Source: Paraburkholderia tropica (GTDB lineage: Bacteria; Pseudomonadota; Gammaproteobacteria; Burkholderiales; Burkholderiaceae). Taken from it: a DNA stretch of 64,000 nt. Below, one piece after another: positions 35,914 to 46,796 of this stretch (position 1 is its first letter; every line of letters starts with the position of its first letter). The position numbers and the translations under genes were made by a program. The notes beneath the pieces are model-generated. The model saw only the letters and a program-made list of their open reading frames with translations. It did no database searches and was not told the DNA's origin. The stretch covers positions 145-64,144 of the forward strand of contig NZ_CAJZAR010000077.1 of the NCBI RefSeq assembly GCF_914484835.1, in the 5' to 3' direction.

Positions 35914-36981
35914 ATGCCAATATCAGCCCGCAAATGGATTCCCGCCGTCGTCGTGATCGTGGTCGCGGCGGGCGGTTATTTCGGCTGGCGCCATTACGCG
36001 GATCGCGGTCTGGGCGCCGATTTCGTGAACGGCAACGGCCGCATCGAGGCCACCGAGATCGACGTCGCCACCAAGCTCGCGGGCCGCGTGCAGGACGTGC
36101 TGGTCAAGGAAGGCGACTTCGTCGAGGCGGGCCAGACGCTCGCACACATGCAGGTCGACACGCTTCAGGCGCAGCGCAGCGAAGCGGTCGCGCAGCATCA
36201 GCAGGCCGTCAACAAGGATGCAAGCGCGAAAGCGCAAGTCGCCTTGCGCGAGAGCGATCAGCGCGCCGCCGAGGCCACCGTGACGCAGCGCGAAAGCGAA
36301 CTCGACGCGGCGCGCCGCCGTCTCGCGCGCTCGGAAAAGCTCTCGAAGGAAGGCGCCTCGTCGATGCAGGAACTCGACGACGACCGCGCGCGCGTACGCA
36401 GTTCGCAAGCCGCCGTGGCCGCCGCCAAGGCCCAGGTCACCGCCGCCGCCGCGGCCGTCGCGGCGGCGAAGGCGCAGCAGACCGGCGCGGAATCGGCGAT
36501 TGCGGCGGCGCAGGCGACCATCGACCGCGTGCAGGCCGACATTCAGGACAGCGATCTGAAAGCGCCGCGCGCGGGCCGCGTGCAGTACCGCGTCGCGCAG
36601 CCCGGCGAAGTGCTCGGCTCGGGCGGCAAGGTGCTCAACATGATCGACCTCGCCGACGTCTACATGACCTTCTTCCTGCCGACCAATGCGGCGGGCCGCG
36701 TCTCGCTCGGCCAGGACGTGCGCATCATTCTCGACGCCGCGCCGCAGTGGGTGATTCCCGCCAAGGTCACGTTCGTTTCCTCGACCGCGCAGTTCACGCC
36801 GAAGACCGTGGAAACGCAAAGCGAGCGCGAAAAGCTGATGTTCCGCGTGAAGGCGCAGATCGATCCCGTGCTGCTCCAGGCGCATCTCAAGTACGTGAAA
36901 ACCGGCCTGCCCGGCGTCGCGTGGGTCAAGCTGGACCCCAACGAAGACTGGCCCGGCAAACTTGAGGTCAAGGTGCCCTGA
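35914..36981 (+). CDS. HlyD-family periplasmic adaptor
   Basis: 355 residues with one N-terminal membrane helix (about 6-25), a lipoyl-like domain ([20 protein letters not shown] region), a long Ala/Gln-rich coiled-coil hairpin (about 85-210) and a beta-barrel half with [11 protein letters not shown]. Resembles YhiI, the adaptor paired with RbbA/YhhJ in E. coli. It should bridge the ABC exporter and the outer-membrane channel. Its stop shares one base with the next ATG (TGATG), implying coupled translation. Confidence 0.9.
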   Translation: MPISARKWIPAVVVIVVAAGGYFGWRHYADRGLGADFVNGNGRIEATEIDVATKLAGRVQDVLVKEGDFVEAGQTLAHMQVDTLQAQRSEAVAQHQQAVNKDASAKAQVALRESDQRAAEATVTQRESELDAARRRLARSEKLSKEGASSMQELDDDRARVRSSQAAVAAAKAQVTAAAAAVAAAKAQQTGAESAIAAAQATIDRVQADIQDSDLKAPRAGRVQYRVAQPGEVLGSGGKVLNMIDLADVYMTFFLPTNAAGRVSLGQDVRIILDAAPQWVIPAKVTFVSSTAQFTPKTVETQSEREKLMFRVKAQIDPVLLQAHLKYVKTGLPGVAWVKLDPNEDWPGKLEVKVP

Positions 36982-39716
36982 TGAGTGAACCCGCCGTTCG
37001 CCTCGAGCATGTCGGCCTGCACTATGGCAAGACCGTCGCGCTGCGCGACGTCACGCAGGACATTCCGGCCGGACTGATGGTCGGCATGATCGGCCCGGAC
37101 GGCGTGGGCAAGTCGAGCCTGCTCTCGCTGATCGCGGGCGCGCGCAAGGTGCAGGAAGGTCTCGTGTGGGTGCTCGGCGGCGACATGTCGAGCAAGAAGC
37201 ATCGCGACGACGTCTGCCCGCGCATCGCCTACATGCCGCAAGGGCTCGGCAAGAATCTCTATCCCACGCTCTCGGTCGAGGAGAATCTGCAATTCTTCGG
37301 CCGCCTGTTCGGCCACGACGCCGGCGAGCGCCGCCGCCGCATCGACGCGCTCACGCGCAGCACCGGCCTCGATCCGTTTCTCGCGCGGCCCGCGGGCAAG
37401 CTCTCGGGCGGCATGAAGCAGAAAGTCGGCCTCTGTTGCGCGCTGATCCACGACCCCGATCTGCTGATTCTCGACGAACCCACCACGGGCGTCGATCCGC
37501 TCGCGCGCGCGCAGTTCTGGGACCTCATCAACGGCATCCGCAAGGAGCGCCCGTCGATGAGCGTGATCGTCGCGACCGCATACATGGACGAGGCGCAGCG
37601 CTTCGACTGGCTGATCGCGATGGACGACGGCGCGGTGCTCGCGACCGGCACGCCCGCCGAACTGCTCGCACGCACGCACACGGCCTCGCTCGAAGATGCG
37701 TTTATCGCGCTGCTGCCCGAGGCGAAAAAGCGCGGCCACGAGCCGGTCGAAATCGTGCCGCTGAACGTGGACGAGCACACTGAAATCGCCATCGAAGCGA
37801 AAGACCTGACGATGCGTTTCGGCGACTTCGTGGCCGTCGATCACGTGAGCTTTCGCATTCAGCGCGGCGAGATCTTCGGCTTTCTCGGCTCGAACGGCTG
37901 CGGCAAATCGACGACGATGAAGATGCTCACGGGCCTCTTGCCTGCGAGCGAAGGCAAGGCGTGGTTGTTCGGCCATGAAGTCGATCCGCGCGATCTCGAC
38001 ACGCGCCGACGCGTCGGCTACATGTCGCAGGCGTTCTCGCTCTACGGCGAACTCACGGTGCGCCAGAATCTCGTGCTGCATGCGCGTCTCTTTCACGTGC
38101 CCGAAGCCGAGATTCCCGCGCGCGTCGACGAAATGGTCGAACGCTTCGCGCTCGCCGAGGCGCTCGACACGCTGCCCGAGAGCCTGCCGCTCGGCGTGCG
38201 CCAGCGGCTCTCGCTCGCGGTGGCGATGGTGCACAAGCCCGAGTTGCTGATCCTCGACGAACCGACCTCGGGCGTCGATCCGGTCGCGCGCGACAACTTC
38301 TGGCGCCTGCTGATCGCGCTCGCGCGCGAGGATCAGGTGACGATCTTCATCTCCACGCACTTCATGAACGAGGCCGGGCGCTGCGACCGCATTTCGCTGA
38401 TGCACGCGGGCCGCGTGCTCGTGAGCGACACGCCCACGAACATCACACGCGATCGCGGCGCGGCCACGCTCGAAGAAGCCTTCATCGCGTATCTGGTGGA
38501 CGCGGGCGCGGGCACCGAGGAAAGCACCACCGACGAACTCTCCGCGCTCGCCGAAAACCCCGATGCCGCCGCGCATCCCGAACAGCATCGCGGCTTCAGC
38601 CTGCAACGCGCCTGGAGCTATATGTGGCGCGAGGCGCTCGAACTGCGCCGCGATCCCGTGCGCGCGACGCTCGCGCTCGCGGGCTCGCTGCTGCTCCTGT
38701 TCGTGATGGGCTTCGGCATCAGCATGGACGTGGAGGACTTGCGCTTCGCCGTGCTCGATCACGACCAGACCGCGCTCTCGCACAACTACGAGCTGAATAT
38801 TGCGGGCTCGCGCTACTTCGTCGAGCGCCCGCCCATCGCGAGTTACGCGGAAATGGACAAGCGCATGCGCAGCGGCGAACTCGCGCTCGCGATCGAGATT
38901 CCGCCCGGTTTCGCGCGCGACGTGGGGCGCGGCAAGGCCGTGCAGATCGGCGTCTGGGTAGACGGCGCGATGCCGCAGCGTGCGGAAACCGTGCGCGGCT
39001 ACGTGCTCGGCATGCACCAGGGCTGGCTGCTCGAACAGGCGAAGCTGCGCCTGGGCGTCACCGCGCATTCGGCGGTCTCCGTCGAAACGCGCTTTCGCTA
39101 CAACCCAGACGTGCGCAGCCTGCCCGCGATGGTGCCCGCCGTGATCCCCGTGCTGCTGCTGATGATGCCCGCAATGCTCACCGCGCTCGCCGTGGTGCGT
39201 GAGAAGGAACTGGGCTCGATCATCAATCTCTACGTCACGCCGGTCACGCGGCTCGAATTCCTGCTGGGCAAGCAGGCGCCTTACGTGCTGCTCGCGATGC
39301 TCAATTTCCTGCTGATGGTGCTGCTCGCCATTACATTATTCGGGGTGCCAATCAAAGGCAGTTTCTCCACGCTGTTCTGCGCGGCCATTCTCTACTGCCT
39401 TTGCGCGACCGCGATCGGCCTGCTCGCCTCGACGTTCACGAAAAGCCAGATCGCCGCGCTGTTCTTCACGATGATCGGCACGATGGTGCCTTCGGTTCAG
39501 TTCGCGGGCCTCATCACGCCGGTGTCGTCGCTCGAAGGTACGGGCCGCCTGATCGGGCAGATCTATCCGGCGAGCCATATGCTCACGATCAGCCGCGGCG
39601 TCTTCAACAAGGCGCTCAATTTCGGCGACCTCTGGCATTCGTTCTGGCCGCTCGCGATCGCCACGCCCATCGTGCTCGGCCTGACCGTCGCGCTGCTCAA
39701 GAAGCAGGAGAGCTGA
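36981..39716 (+). CDS. ABC exporter with two ATPase domains and a fused ABC-2 permease (RbbA/YhiH type)
   Basis: 911 residues. First ATPase: Walker [10 protein letters not shown] (38-46), signature [10 protein letters not shown], Walker [14 protein letters not shown]. Second ATPase (from about 262): Walker [10 protein letters not shown], signature [12 protein letters not shown] replacing LSGGQ, Walker [15 protein letters not shown]-terminal residues 540-911 form an ABC-2 type permease with a first helix, a large periplasmic domain and five further helices. The fused layout matches RbbA. With the HlyD adaptor, YhhJ-like permease and NodT channel it should form an ATP-driven export system; substrate unknown. 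Confidence 0.9.
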   Translation: MSEPAVRLEHVGLHYGKTVALRDVTQDIPAGLMVGMIGPDGVGKSSLLSLIAGARKVQEGLVWVLGGDMSSKKHRDDVCPRIAYMPQGLGKNLYPTLSVEENLQFFGRLFGHDAGERRRRIDALTRSTGLDPFLARPAGKLSGGMKQKVGLCCALIHDPDLLILDEPTTGVDPLARAQFWDLINGIRKERPSMSVIVATAYMDEAQRFDWLIAMDDGAVLATGTPAELLARTHTASLEDAFIALLPEAKKRGHEPVEIVPLNVDEHTEIAIEAKDLTMRFGDFVAVDHVSFRIQRGEIFGFLGSNGCGKSTTMKMLTGLLPASEGKAWLFGHEVDPRDLDTRRRVGYMSQAFSLYGELTVRQNLVLHARLFHVPEAEIPARVDEMVERFALAEALDTLPESLPLGVRQRLSLAVAMVHKPELLILDEPTSGVDPVARDNFWRLLIALAREDQVTIFISTHFMNEAGRCDRISLMHAGRVLVSDTPTNITRDRGAATLEEAFIAYLVDAGAGTEESTTDELSALAENPDAAAHPEQHRGFSLQRAWSYMWREALELRRDPVRATLALAGSLLLLFVMGFGISMDVEDLRFAVLDHDQTALSHNYELNIAGSRYFVERPPIASYAEMDKRMRSGELALAIEIPPGFARDVGRGKAVQIGVWVDGAMPQRAETVRGYVLGMHQGWLLEQAKLRLGVTAHSAVSVETRFRYNPDVRSLPAMVPAVIPVLLLMMPAMLTALAVVREKELGSIINLYVTPVTRLEFLLGKQAPYVLLAMLNFLLMVLLAITLFGVPIKGSFSTLFCAAILYCLCATAIGLLASTFTKSQIAALFFTMIGTMVPSVQFAGLITPVSSLEGTGRLIGQIYPASHMLTISRGVFNKALNFGDLWHSFWPLAIATPIVLGLTVALLKKQES

Positions 39717-39717
39717 G

Positions 39718-40845
39718 ATGCGCCGCCACCTCGCCAACATCTACCGTCTCGGCGTGAAGGAACTCTGGAGCCTCGCGCGCGACCCCATGCTGCTGATCCT
39801 CATCGTGTTCTCGTTCACGGCGATGATCTATTCGTCGGCGACCTCGCGACCCGAGTCGCTGCACATGGCGCCCATCGCCGTGATCGACAACGATGTTTCG
39901 CCGCTCTCGCAGCGTCTCATTCAGGCGTTCTTTCCGCCGCATTTTCTCGCGCCGGTCATGGTCACGCCCGCTCAGGCCGACCGTGGCATGGACGCGGGCA
40001 ACTACACCTTCGTGCTGAACATTCCGCCGAACCTGCAACGCGACGTGCTCGCGGGACGCGCGGCGCAAGTGCAGCTCAACGTGGACGCCACGCGCATGAG
40101 CCAGGCGTTCACGGGCAGCAGCTACATCCAGCAGATGATCAACGACGAAGCCACGGAATTCGTGAACCGCTACCGCGCGCCCACCGAACTGCCCGTCGAT
40201 CTCGCCGTGCGCGCGCGCTTCAATCCGAATCTCACGCAGGCGTGGTTCGGCTCGCTGATGGAAATCATCAACAACGTGACGATGCTGTCGATCATCCTCA
40301 CGGGCGCGGCGCTGATACGCGAGCGCGAGCACGGCACCATCGAGCACTTGCTGGTGATGCCCGTCACGCCCACCGAAATCATGCTCGCGAAAGTCTGGTC
40401 GATGGGGCTCGTGGTGCTCGTGGCCGCCGCGCTTTCGCTCACGTTCATCGTGCGCGGCGCGCTGCACGTGCCGATCGAAGGCTCGGTCGCGCTGTTTCTC
40501 ACGGGCGCGGCGCTGCATCTGTTCGCGACCACGTCGATGGGCATTTTCATGGCGACGCTCGCGCGCAGCATGCCGCAGTTCGGCATGCTGCTCGTGCTCG
40601 TGCTGCTGCCGCTGCAAATGCTCTCGGGCGGCAGCACGCCGCGCGAAAGCATGCCGGAATTCGTGCAGCACATCATGCTCGCCGCGCCCACCACGCACTT
40701 CGTCGAACTGGGGCAGGCGATCCTGTTCCGCGGCGCGGGCATCTCGGTCGTCTGGCAGCCGTTTCTCTGGCTCGCCGTGATCGGCACCGTGCTGTTCGTG
40801 TTCTCGCTCGCGCGTTTTCGCAAGACGCTCAGCCAGATGGCCTGA
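39718..40845 (+). CDS. ABC-2 type permease (YhhJ-like)
   Basis: 375 residues. Helix at about 25-42, a periplasmic domain (45-170), then five helices including LIREREHGTIEHLLVMPV, the conserved ABC-2 motif, and LSGGSTPRESMPE. It pairs with the permease half of the preceding gene, from which it is separated by one base. Last gene of the efflux operon. Confidence 0.9.
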   Translation: MRRHLANIYRLGVKELWSLARDPMLLILIVFSFTAMIYSSATSRPESLHMAPIAVIDNDVSPLSQRLIQAFFPPHFLAPVMVTPAQADRGMDAGNYTFVLNIPPNLQRDVLAGRAAQVQLNVDATRMSQAFTGSSYIQQMINDEATEFVNRYRAPTELPVDLAVRARFNPNLTQAWFGSLMEIINNVTMLSIILTGAALIREREHGTIEHLLVMPVTPTEIMLAKVWSMGLVVLVAAALSLTFIVRGALHVPIEGSVALFLTGAALHLFATTSMGIFMATLARSMPQFGMLLVLVLLPLQMLSGGSTPRESMPEFVQHIMLAAPTTHFVELGQAILFRGAGISVVWQPFLWLAVIGTVLFVFSLARFRKTLSQMA

Positions 40846-41060
40846 GCATGGCGCAGCGCGCGCGGATCGCCGCCACGCAAGCGCCGCGCAAGCACCGCGC
40901 AGACGCGAGCGCCGCGTCAATGCGCCCTCAATGCAGCCCCAAGGCAGCCCCAATGCCAATCGCATGAACTCCGACCCCGTTTGCGGCTATGATCGTAGCT
41001 GCGGCCCGGCGGGCCCGCACCGTTCAAACCGCGTGCAGCGGGATTCCCGGAGAGCATCGA

Positions 41061-43862
41061 ATGGTATTGGGGTGGCTCGTCGTACTTCCGTTCGTGGCTG
41101 CGGCGCTGGTGGCGCTCACGGCGCGGCGCGCCAGCGCGCTCTCCACCTGGATCGCCTTCGCGGCGGCGCTGTTCGGCCTCGGCCTGCTGCTCAGCGAACG
41201 CGTGGGCATGTCGAGCCACGGCGTGCTGCAATGGCGCCGCGAGTGGGTGCCCGACATCGGCCTCGCGCTGTCGCTGCGTCTCGACGGCCTGTCGTTCATG
41301 TTCGCGCTGCTGGTGCTCGCGATCGGCCTGCTGGTGTTCATCTACGCGCGCTACTACCTCGCGGGCAGCGAGGCGCTGCCGCGTCTCTATCTGCTGCTCC
41401 TGCTGTTCATGGGCGCGATGCTCGGCGTCGTGCTCGCGAACAATCTGCTGCTGCTCGTGATCTTCTGGGAGCTGACGAGCCTCGTCTCCTTCCTGCTGAT
41501 CGGCTTCTGGCCGTCGCGGCCCGACGCGCGGCGCGGCGCGCGCATGGCGCTCACCATCACGGGCGCGGGCGGACTCGCGCTGCTCGCCGCCGTGCTGCTG
41601 CTCGGCCACGTCTGCGGCAGCTATGAACTCAACGACGTGCTCGCGCAAGTCGACAAGATCCAGCACGATCCGCTCTATCCGGCCATTCTGCTGCTCGCGC
41701 TGTTCGCGGCGTTCACGAAGTCGGCGCAGTTCCCGTTCCAGTTCTGGCTGCCGCACGCGATGTCGGCGCCCACGCCGGTGTCCGCGTACCTGCATTCGGC
41801 GACGATGGTGAAGGCCGGCGTGTTCCTGCTCGCGCGTCTCTACCCCGTGTTCGAAGGCACGCACTGGTGGGCCTATACGGCGACGCTCGCGGGCCTCGTC
41901 ACGCTCGTGGGCGGCGCGTCGATGGCGCTGTTCCAGCGCGATCTCAAGGGCCTGCTCGCCTACTCCACGATCAGCCATCTCGGCCTGATCGTGCTGCTGT
42001 TCGGTCTCGACACGCAGCTCTCCACCGTCGCCGCGCTTTTTCACACCGTCAACCACGCGGTGTTCAAGGCCTCGCTGTTCATGGCGGCGGGCATCATCGA
42101 TCACGAAAGCGGCACGCGCGATCTCGGCCGTCTGCGCGGCCTGCGCAAGTTCATGCCGCACACGGCCGTGCTGGCGAGCGTGGCGTCGCTCGCGATGGCG
42201 GGCGTGCCGCTGCTCAACGGCTTTCTCTCGAAGGAAATGTTCTTCGGCGAGACGCTCGCGCAAGGCATGTTCGGCCCGCTGAACTGGGCGATTCCGGTCG
42301 TCGCCATCGTGGCCGCCGCGCTCTCGGTGGCGTACTCGCTGCGCTTCGTCTGGGGCGTGTTCTTCGACGGCGAAACGCCGCGCGACCTGCCTCACTATCC
42401 GCCGCACGAACCGCCGCGCTTCATGAAGCTGCCGGTGGAAATCCTCGTGGTGATCTGTCTGCTGATCGGCCTCTTTCCGCAGCAGTCGATCGGCCGTCTG
42501 CTCGAATCGGCGGCATGGTTCACACTCGGCGGCAAGCTGCCCGAATACAGCCTGAGCCTGTGGCACGGCATCAACACGCCGCTCGTCATGAGCGTGGTGT
42601 CGTTCGTGGCGGGCGGCGTGCTGTTCTTCGCGCGCCGCGACGCGTTCCGCCATCATCGCTCGCTGCTCACGGAGATGAACGCGAGCGAGGACTTCGACCG
42701 CCTCGTGCAGCGCCTCGAAAAAGGCGCGGGCGCGATCGTGCGCGTGTTCGAAACGCGCTCGCTGCCGCACTATCTTTCGTGGATGATCGCCGCGATGCTG
42801 ATCGTGCCGGGCGCCTCGTTCGTCGCGCTGGGCGCGTTCGGCGGCACGTATGCGAGCATGCCGCTCGATCCCGTCACGCTCTGCGGCCTCGGGCTGATGG
42901 CGCTGTTCGCGCTCGGCGTGGTGCTCGCACGCGCACACACGCTCTACGCGCTCGTCATGCTGAGCACCTGCGGGCTGCTCGTGACGCTCGCGTTCGCGCG
43001 CTTCTCCGCGCCTGATCTCGCGCTCACGCAGATCTCCGTCGAAGTCGTCACGATCCTGCTGCTGGTGCTGGCGATCTATTTCCTGCCGCAACTGCAAACC
43101 GCCGCCGAGCCGATTCCCACGCGCCTGCGCAACGGCCTGCTCGCGCTCGCGGGCGGCGGCCTGCTCGGCAGCGTGGCCTACGAAGTGATGACGCGCACGC
43201 CCGAGCACGGCATCGCGCCATACTTCCTCGCCAACGCGCTGCCCGGCAGCGGCGGTCACAACGTCGTGAACGTGATCCTCGTCGACTTTCGCGGCTTCGA
43301 CACGATGGTCGAAATCAGCGTGCTCGTGGTGGCCGGTCTCGCGGTCAAGGCGCTCTTGCGCGGCCTGCGCCTGAAAGCGCCCGACACGGGTCCGGGCGGG
43401 CTGCCGTGGTCGTCGCAATCGCATCCGCTGCTGCTCGCGATCCTCGCGCGGCTGATGCTGCCGCTCACCGTGCTGGTGGCCGTGTTCGTGTTCCTGCGCG
43501 GCCACAATCTGCCGGGCGGCGGCTTCATCGCCGCGCTGATCGTCTCCGTCGCGCTGCTGCTGCAATACGTGGCGAGCGGCGTGCTCTGGACCGAGTCGCG
43601 CATCCGCCTCAACTATCGCGCGCTCGCGGGGCTCGGGCTGCTCGTCGCGGCGGCCACGGGGCTGGGCAGTCTCGCCTTCGGCCATCCGTTCCTGACGAGC
43701 GCGTTCGGGCACTTCCATCTGCCGCTGATCGGCGAGATCGAACTGAGCACGGCGATGCTGTTCGATCTCGGCGTGGTGGGTGCCGTGGTGGGCACGACGC
43801 TGACGATCGTCTCGCACCTCGGCGTGCGCGACAAGGACATGCAATCCGTGGAGAAAAGCTGA
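41061..43862 (+). CDS. mnhA: Monovalent cation/H+ antiporter subunit A (fused A/B, PhaAB/MrpA type)
   Basis: 933 residues, about 20 membrane helices. The N-terminal 500 residues are a NuoL-like antiporter module (WELTSLVSFLLIGFW, lysine in FTKSAQFPFQFWLPHAM, HSATMVKAG). The C-terminal 300 residues contain the MrpA-specific part and an MnhB-like domain (FLRGHNLPGGGFIAAL). Such A-B fusions are typical of Pha systems in proteobacteria. The complex exchanges Na+ or K+ for protons. ATG 41061 follows GGAGAG. First of six coupled genes; stop and next start overlap (TGATG). Confidence 0.93.
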   Translation: MVLGWLVVLPFVAAALVALTARRASALSTWIAFAAALFGLGLLLSERVGMSSHGVLQWRREWVPDIGLALSLRLDGLSFMFALLVLAIGLLVFIYARYYLAGSEALPRLYLLLLLFMGAMLGVVLANNLLLLVIFWELTSLVSFLLIGFWPSRPDARRGARMALTITGAGGLALLAAVLLLGHVCGSYELNDVLAQVDKIQHDPLYPAILLLALFAAFTKSAQFPFQFWLPHAMSAPTPVSAYLHSATMVKAGVFLLARLYPVFEGTHWWAYTATLAGLVTLVGGASMALFQRDLKGLLAYSTISHLGLIVLLFGLDTQLSTVAALFHTVNHAVFKASLFMAAGIIDHESGTRDLGRLRGLRKFMPHTAVLASVASLAMAGVPLLNGFLSKEMFFGETLAQGMFGPLNWAIPVVAIVAAALSVAYSLRFVWGVFFDGETPRDLPHYPPHEPPRFMKLPVEILVVICLLIGLFPQQSIGRLLESAAWFTLGGKLPEYSLSLWHGINTPLVMSVVSFVAGGVLFFARRDAFRHHRSLLTEMNASEDFDRLVQRLEKGAGAIVRVFETRSLPHYLSWMIAAMLIVPGASFVALGAFGGTYASMPLDPVTLCGLGLMALFALGVVLARAHTLYALVMLSTCGLLVTLAFARFSAPDLALTQISVEVVTILLLVLAIYFLPQLQTAAEPIPTRLRNGLLALAGGGLLGSVAYEVMTRTPEHGIAPYFLANALPGSGGHNVVNVILVDFRGFDTMVEISVLVVAGLAVKALLRGLRLKAPDTGPGGLPWSSQSHPLLLAILARLMLPLTVLVAVFVFLRGHNLPGGGFIAALIVSVALLLQYVASGVLWTESRIRLNYRALAGLGLLVAAATGLGSLAFGHPFLTSAFGHFHLPLIGEIELSTAMLFDLGVVGAVVGTTLTIVSHLGVRDKDMQSVEKS

Positions 43863-44218
43863 TGGAAGCCGCCTTCGCCGCCGCAATCGGCGTGCTCTGC
43901 ACCTGCGGCATCTACCTGCTGCTGTGCGCGCGCGTGCTGCCCGTGATTCTCGGCATCACGCTGTTCTCGTATGCGATCAACCTGTTCCTGCTCGGCATGG
44001 GCCGGCTCTCGACCGGCAAGCCGCCCGTGATCGCGGCGGGCGCCGAATACGCCGACCCCGTGCCTCAAGCGCTCGTACTCACGGCCATCGTGATCGGCTT
44101 CGCGATGACGGCCTTCACAGTCGTGCTCGCGCTGCGCTCGCTCGCGATCACGGGCAACGATCACGTCGACGGCCTCGCCGACGACCGCATCTCCAGCGAG
44201 GCGGCGCGCGACGAATGA
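43862..44218 (+). CDS. mnhC: Cation/H+ antiporter subunit C (MnhC/PhaC)
   Basis: 118 residues, NuoK-like, three membrane helices. Contains YLLLCARVLPVILGITLFSYAINL (landmark in part) and DPVPQALVLTAIVIGFAMTAF, the MnhC signature, quoted as PVPQALVLTAIVIG. Overlaps both neighbours, by one base upstream and four downstream. Membrane part of the antiporter. Confidence 0.92.
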   Translation: MEAAFAAAIGVLCTCGIYLLLCARVLPVILGITLFSYAINLFLLGMGRLSTGKPPVIAAGAEYADPVPQALVLTAIVIGFAMTAFTVVLALRSLAITGNDHVDGLADDRISSEAARDE

Positions 44219-46005
44219 ATCACGCCCTTCTGCTCCCCATCCTGATTCCGCTGTTCGCGGCGGCGGCCATCGTCGCGCTGCCGCCGCGCGCGAAGCGCCT
44301 GCAACGCGCGCTCAACGCGCTCGCCATCGTCGCGCTGCTGCCGGTCGCCGCCCTGCTGATGGCGCACGCGGCGCAAGGCGATATCGCCACTTACGCGCTC
44401 GGCGCCTGGCCCGCGCCGTTCGGCATCGTGCTGCAACTCGACCGGCTCGGCGCGCTGATGCTGCTGCTGACCGCCGTGCTCGCGGTGTGCTGCCTGATCG
44501 GCACTTCGAGCGCCGACGCGCGGCGCGGACGCTATTTCCGCGCGCTGTTCCAGTTCGAGCTGATGGGCCTGAACGGCGCGTTCCTCGCGGGCGACCTGTT
44601 CAACCTGTTCGTATTCTTCGAACTCCTGCTGATCGCTTCGTATGCGCTGCTGCTGCACGGCGGCGGCGCGCGGCGCGTGCGCAACGGGCTGCATTATCTG
44701 CTGATGAACCTCGTCGGTTCGTCGTTCTTCCTGATCGCGCTGGGCGTGCTGTACGGCATCACCGGCACGCTCAACATGGCCGACATGGGCGAGCGTCTCG
44801 CGCTGCTGCCCACGGGCACGCTGCCGCTCGCGCAGTTCGCGGGCATCACGCTGATGCTCGTGTTCGGCCTGAAGGCCGCCGTGTTCCCGATGTCGATGTG
44901 GCTGCCGCAGGCGTACCGCAGCGCCATCGGCCCGGTCGCGGCGCTGTTCGCGATCATGACCAAGGTCGGCATCTACGCGATGCTGCGTTGCGATGCGCTC
45001 GTGTTCGGCGCGGCGGGCGGCGTGCTCGATGCGTTCATGCATCACTGGGCGTGGTGGCTCGCGATCGCGACCATCGTGTTCGGCGCGCTGGGCGCGCTCG
45101 CGGTGTCGAGCCTCAAGACCACGACGGGCTATCTCGTGCTCGTCTCGGTCGGCCTGCTGATCGCGGCGGCCACGCAGCAGACGCCGCTCGCGTGGAGCGC
45201 GCTGCTCTACTACCTGATCAGCACGACGTTGTGCACGGGCGCGCTGTTCCTGCTCGCCGACACGCTCGAACCCGAAGCCGCCGCGGCCCCGCACGCCGCC
45301 GATACCGAGCACATCGAACCCGGTTCGCTCGAAGCGCTCGACGACGCCAACGTGGCCGCCATCTCGCCTGAATCCGATGCGGCGGCGGTTGCGAGGCTCG
45401 CGCGCCAGCGCGCCGCGCAGGCGGTGGCATCGGTGGCATCGGTGCAAGCAGAGCAAACGGTGCAAGCGGCTGACACCGCGCAGCCCGCCCCCACCGCGCG
45501 CGCCTACGCCCCGTGGCCCTCGAACGTCGCCGGGCTGCTCTATCTGATCGCGGCGGTGGGCGCAGCGGGCCTGCCGCCGCTCTCGGGCTTCCTCGGCAAG
45601 GCGATGGTGCTCTCCGCCACGCCAATCGGCGCCGCCGCCGTGCTGTGGCCCGCCGTGCTGCTGTCGAGCCTGTTGTCGATCGTCGCGCTGAGCCGCACCG
45701 GCACGCGCCTGCTGTGGGCCGAACCCGCCGCGCGCGCGCAGGCCCATGCCACGACGTCCGCGCCGCGCGGCAGCAACGCGAAGCTCGCGGCCTGTGCGCT
45801 GCTGCTGGGCTGCGTGGCGGCGATCACGCTGGACGCGGGCGCGCTGCGTCACTATCTCAACGCCACGGCCACGCAACTGCTCGACCGCGAAGCCTACGTG
45901 CACGCGATCCTGCCCGCACCGTCGGCCGTGCCCGGACCTGCGCCTGAGCTTGCGCCGCCATCCGCGCCGTCATCCGCACCCGCATCCGCGGCCCAAGGGA
46001 GCTGA
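44215..46005 (+). CDS. mnhD: Cation/H+ antiporter subunit D (MnhD/PhaD), extended
   Basis: 596 residues, NuoM/N-like, about 14 helices: DLFNLFVFFELLLIASYALL (landmark in part), GLKAAVFPMSMWLPQAY with the conserved lysine, and a discontinuous helix region near GLPPLSGFLGKAM. It is longer than usual MnhD (about 500): a soluble, Ala/Glu/Asp-rich insert of about 80 residues (around 345-430) separates two helices and a Pro/Ala-rich tail of about 30 residues ends the protein. Starts inside the mnhC stop (ATGA). Confidence 0.92.
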   Translation: MNHALLLPILIPLFAAAAIVALPPRAKRLQRALNALAIVALLPVAALLMAHAAQGDIATYALGAWPAPFGIVLQLDRLGALMLLLTAVLAVCCLIGTSSADARRGRYFRALFQFELMGLNGAFLAGDLFNLFVFFELLLIASYALLLHGGGARRVRNGLHYLLMNLVGSSFFLIALGVLYGITGTLNMADMGERLALLPTGTLPLAQFAGITLMLVFGLKAAVFPMSMWLPQAYRSAIGPVAALFAIMTKVGIYAMLRCDALVFGAAGGVLDAFMHHWAWWLAIATIVFGALGALAVSSLKTTTGYLVLVSVGLLIAAATQQTPLAWSALLYYLISTTLCTGALFLLADTLEPEAAAAPHAADTEHIEPGSLEALDDANVAAISPESDAAAVARLARQRAAQAVASVASVQAEQTVQAADTAQPAPTARAYAPWPSNVAGLLYLIAAVGAAGLPPLSGFLGKAMVLSATPIGAAAVLWPAVLLSSLLSIVALSRTGTRLLWAEPAARAQAHATTSAPRGSNAKLAACALLLGCVAAITLDAGALRHYLNATATQLLDREAYVHAILPAPSAVPGPAPELAPPSAPSSAPASAAQGS

Positions 46006-46007
46006 CC

Positions 46008-46502
46008 ATGTTCAAACGGCTCTTTCCGCACCCGTGGCTCACATTCGTGCTGCTCGTCTGCTGGGTGCTGCTGATGAACGACATCTCGCCCGGCAATCTG
46101 CTACTCGGCGCGGTGCTCGGCTGCGTGATTTCGTTCTGCGTCGGCGAAGGCCTGTGGCTACAGCCAGTGCGCTTCGGCAAGCCGTGGCGGCTCGCGCTTC
46201 TCGCGCTGCACGTGCTGATCGACATCGTCGTGGCGAATGTGGAAGTGGCGCTGCTCGTGCTCGGCCCGACGAAGCGCCTGCGGCCCGCGTTCATCGAAGT
46301 GCCGCTCGACAGCACGCACGAGATCGCGCTCACGGCGCTCATCAGCATCGTCTCGCTGAGCCCCGGCACGCTCTGCGCCGAACTCAGCGACGACCGCACG
46401 CGCCTCGTCGTGCACGTGCTCGACCTCGCGGACGAAGCCGCGCTCGTCGCGCTCATCAAGTCCCGTTACGAAGCCCCGTTGATGGAGATCTTCACATGCT
46501 AG
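46008..46502 (+). CDS. mnhE: Cation/H+ antiporter subunit E (MnhE/PhaE)
   Basis: 164 residues: two to three N-terminal membrane helices (WLTFVLLVCWVLLMNDISPGN in part) and a cytoplasmic domain with the MnhE pattern ALTALISIVSLSPGTLCAEL and HVLDLADE. AGGGAGCTGACC precedes the ATG. It lies two bases after mnhD and overlaps mnhF by seven bases. Confidence 0.9.
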   Translation: MFKRLFPHPWLTFVLLVCWVLLMNDISPGNLLLGAVLGCVISFCVGEGLWLQPVRFGKPWRLALLALHVLIDIVVANVEVALLVLGPTKRLRPAFIEVPLDSTHEIALTALISIVSLSPGTLCAELSDDRTRLVVHVLDLADEAALVALIKSRYEAPLMEIFTC

Positions 46503-46771
46503 CCATCGCCATTCCGGTTTCGCTCGCGATCCTCGGCCTCGCCTTTCTGCTCACGCTCGTGCGGCTCGTGCGCGGCCCGTCGCTGCCCGACCGCATCGTC
46601 GCGCTCGACACGCTCAACATCAACGCCATCGCGCTGATCGTGGTGTACGGCATCAGCCTGCGCTCGACCGTCTTCTTCGAAGTCGCGCTGCTGATCGCGG
46701 TGATGGGCTTCGTGGGCACCGTCGCGCTGACGAAGTATCTGCAGCGCGGCGACATCATCGAACTCAACTGA
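46496..46771 (+). CDS. mnhF: Cation/H+ antiporter subunit F (MnhF/PhaF)
   Basis: 91 residues with three helices and the family motif RGPSLPDRIVALDTLN near 26-41 and FVGTVALTKYLQRGD at the end. It overlaps the mnhE stop by seven bases, so translation is coupled. Confidence 0.9.
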   Translation: MLAIAIPVSLAILGLAFLLTLVRLVRGPSLPDRIVALDTLNINAIALIVVYGISLRSTVFFEVALLIAVMGFVGTVALTKYLQRGDIIELN

Positions 46772-46796
46772 ATGCTCAACTAAACGAGGCCCGCCG

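Noticed and set aside
36660-39068. 802-residue minus-strand frame opposite the ABC exporter
   Set aside because: Antisense shadow; the plus strand has intact Walker motifs.
40917-43886. 989-residue minus-strand frame opposite the antiporter subunit A gene
   Set aside because: Composition (Arg, Gln, His, Ala) is that of a reverse-complement shadow; the plus strand is a clear MrpA-type protein.
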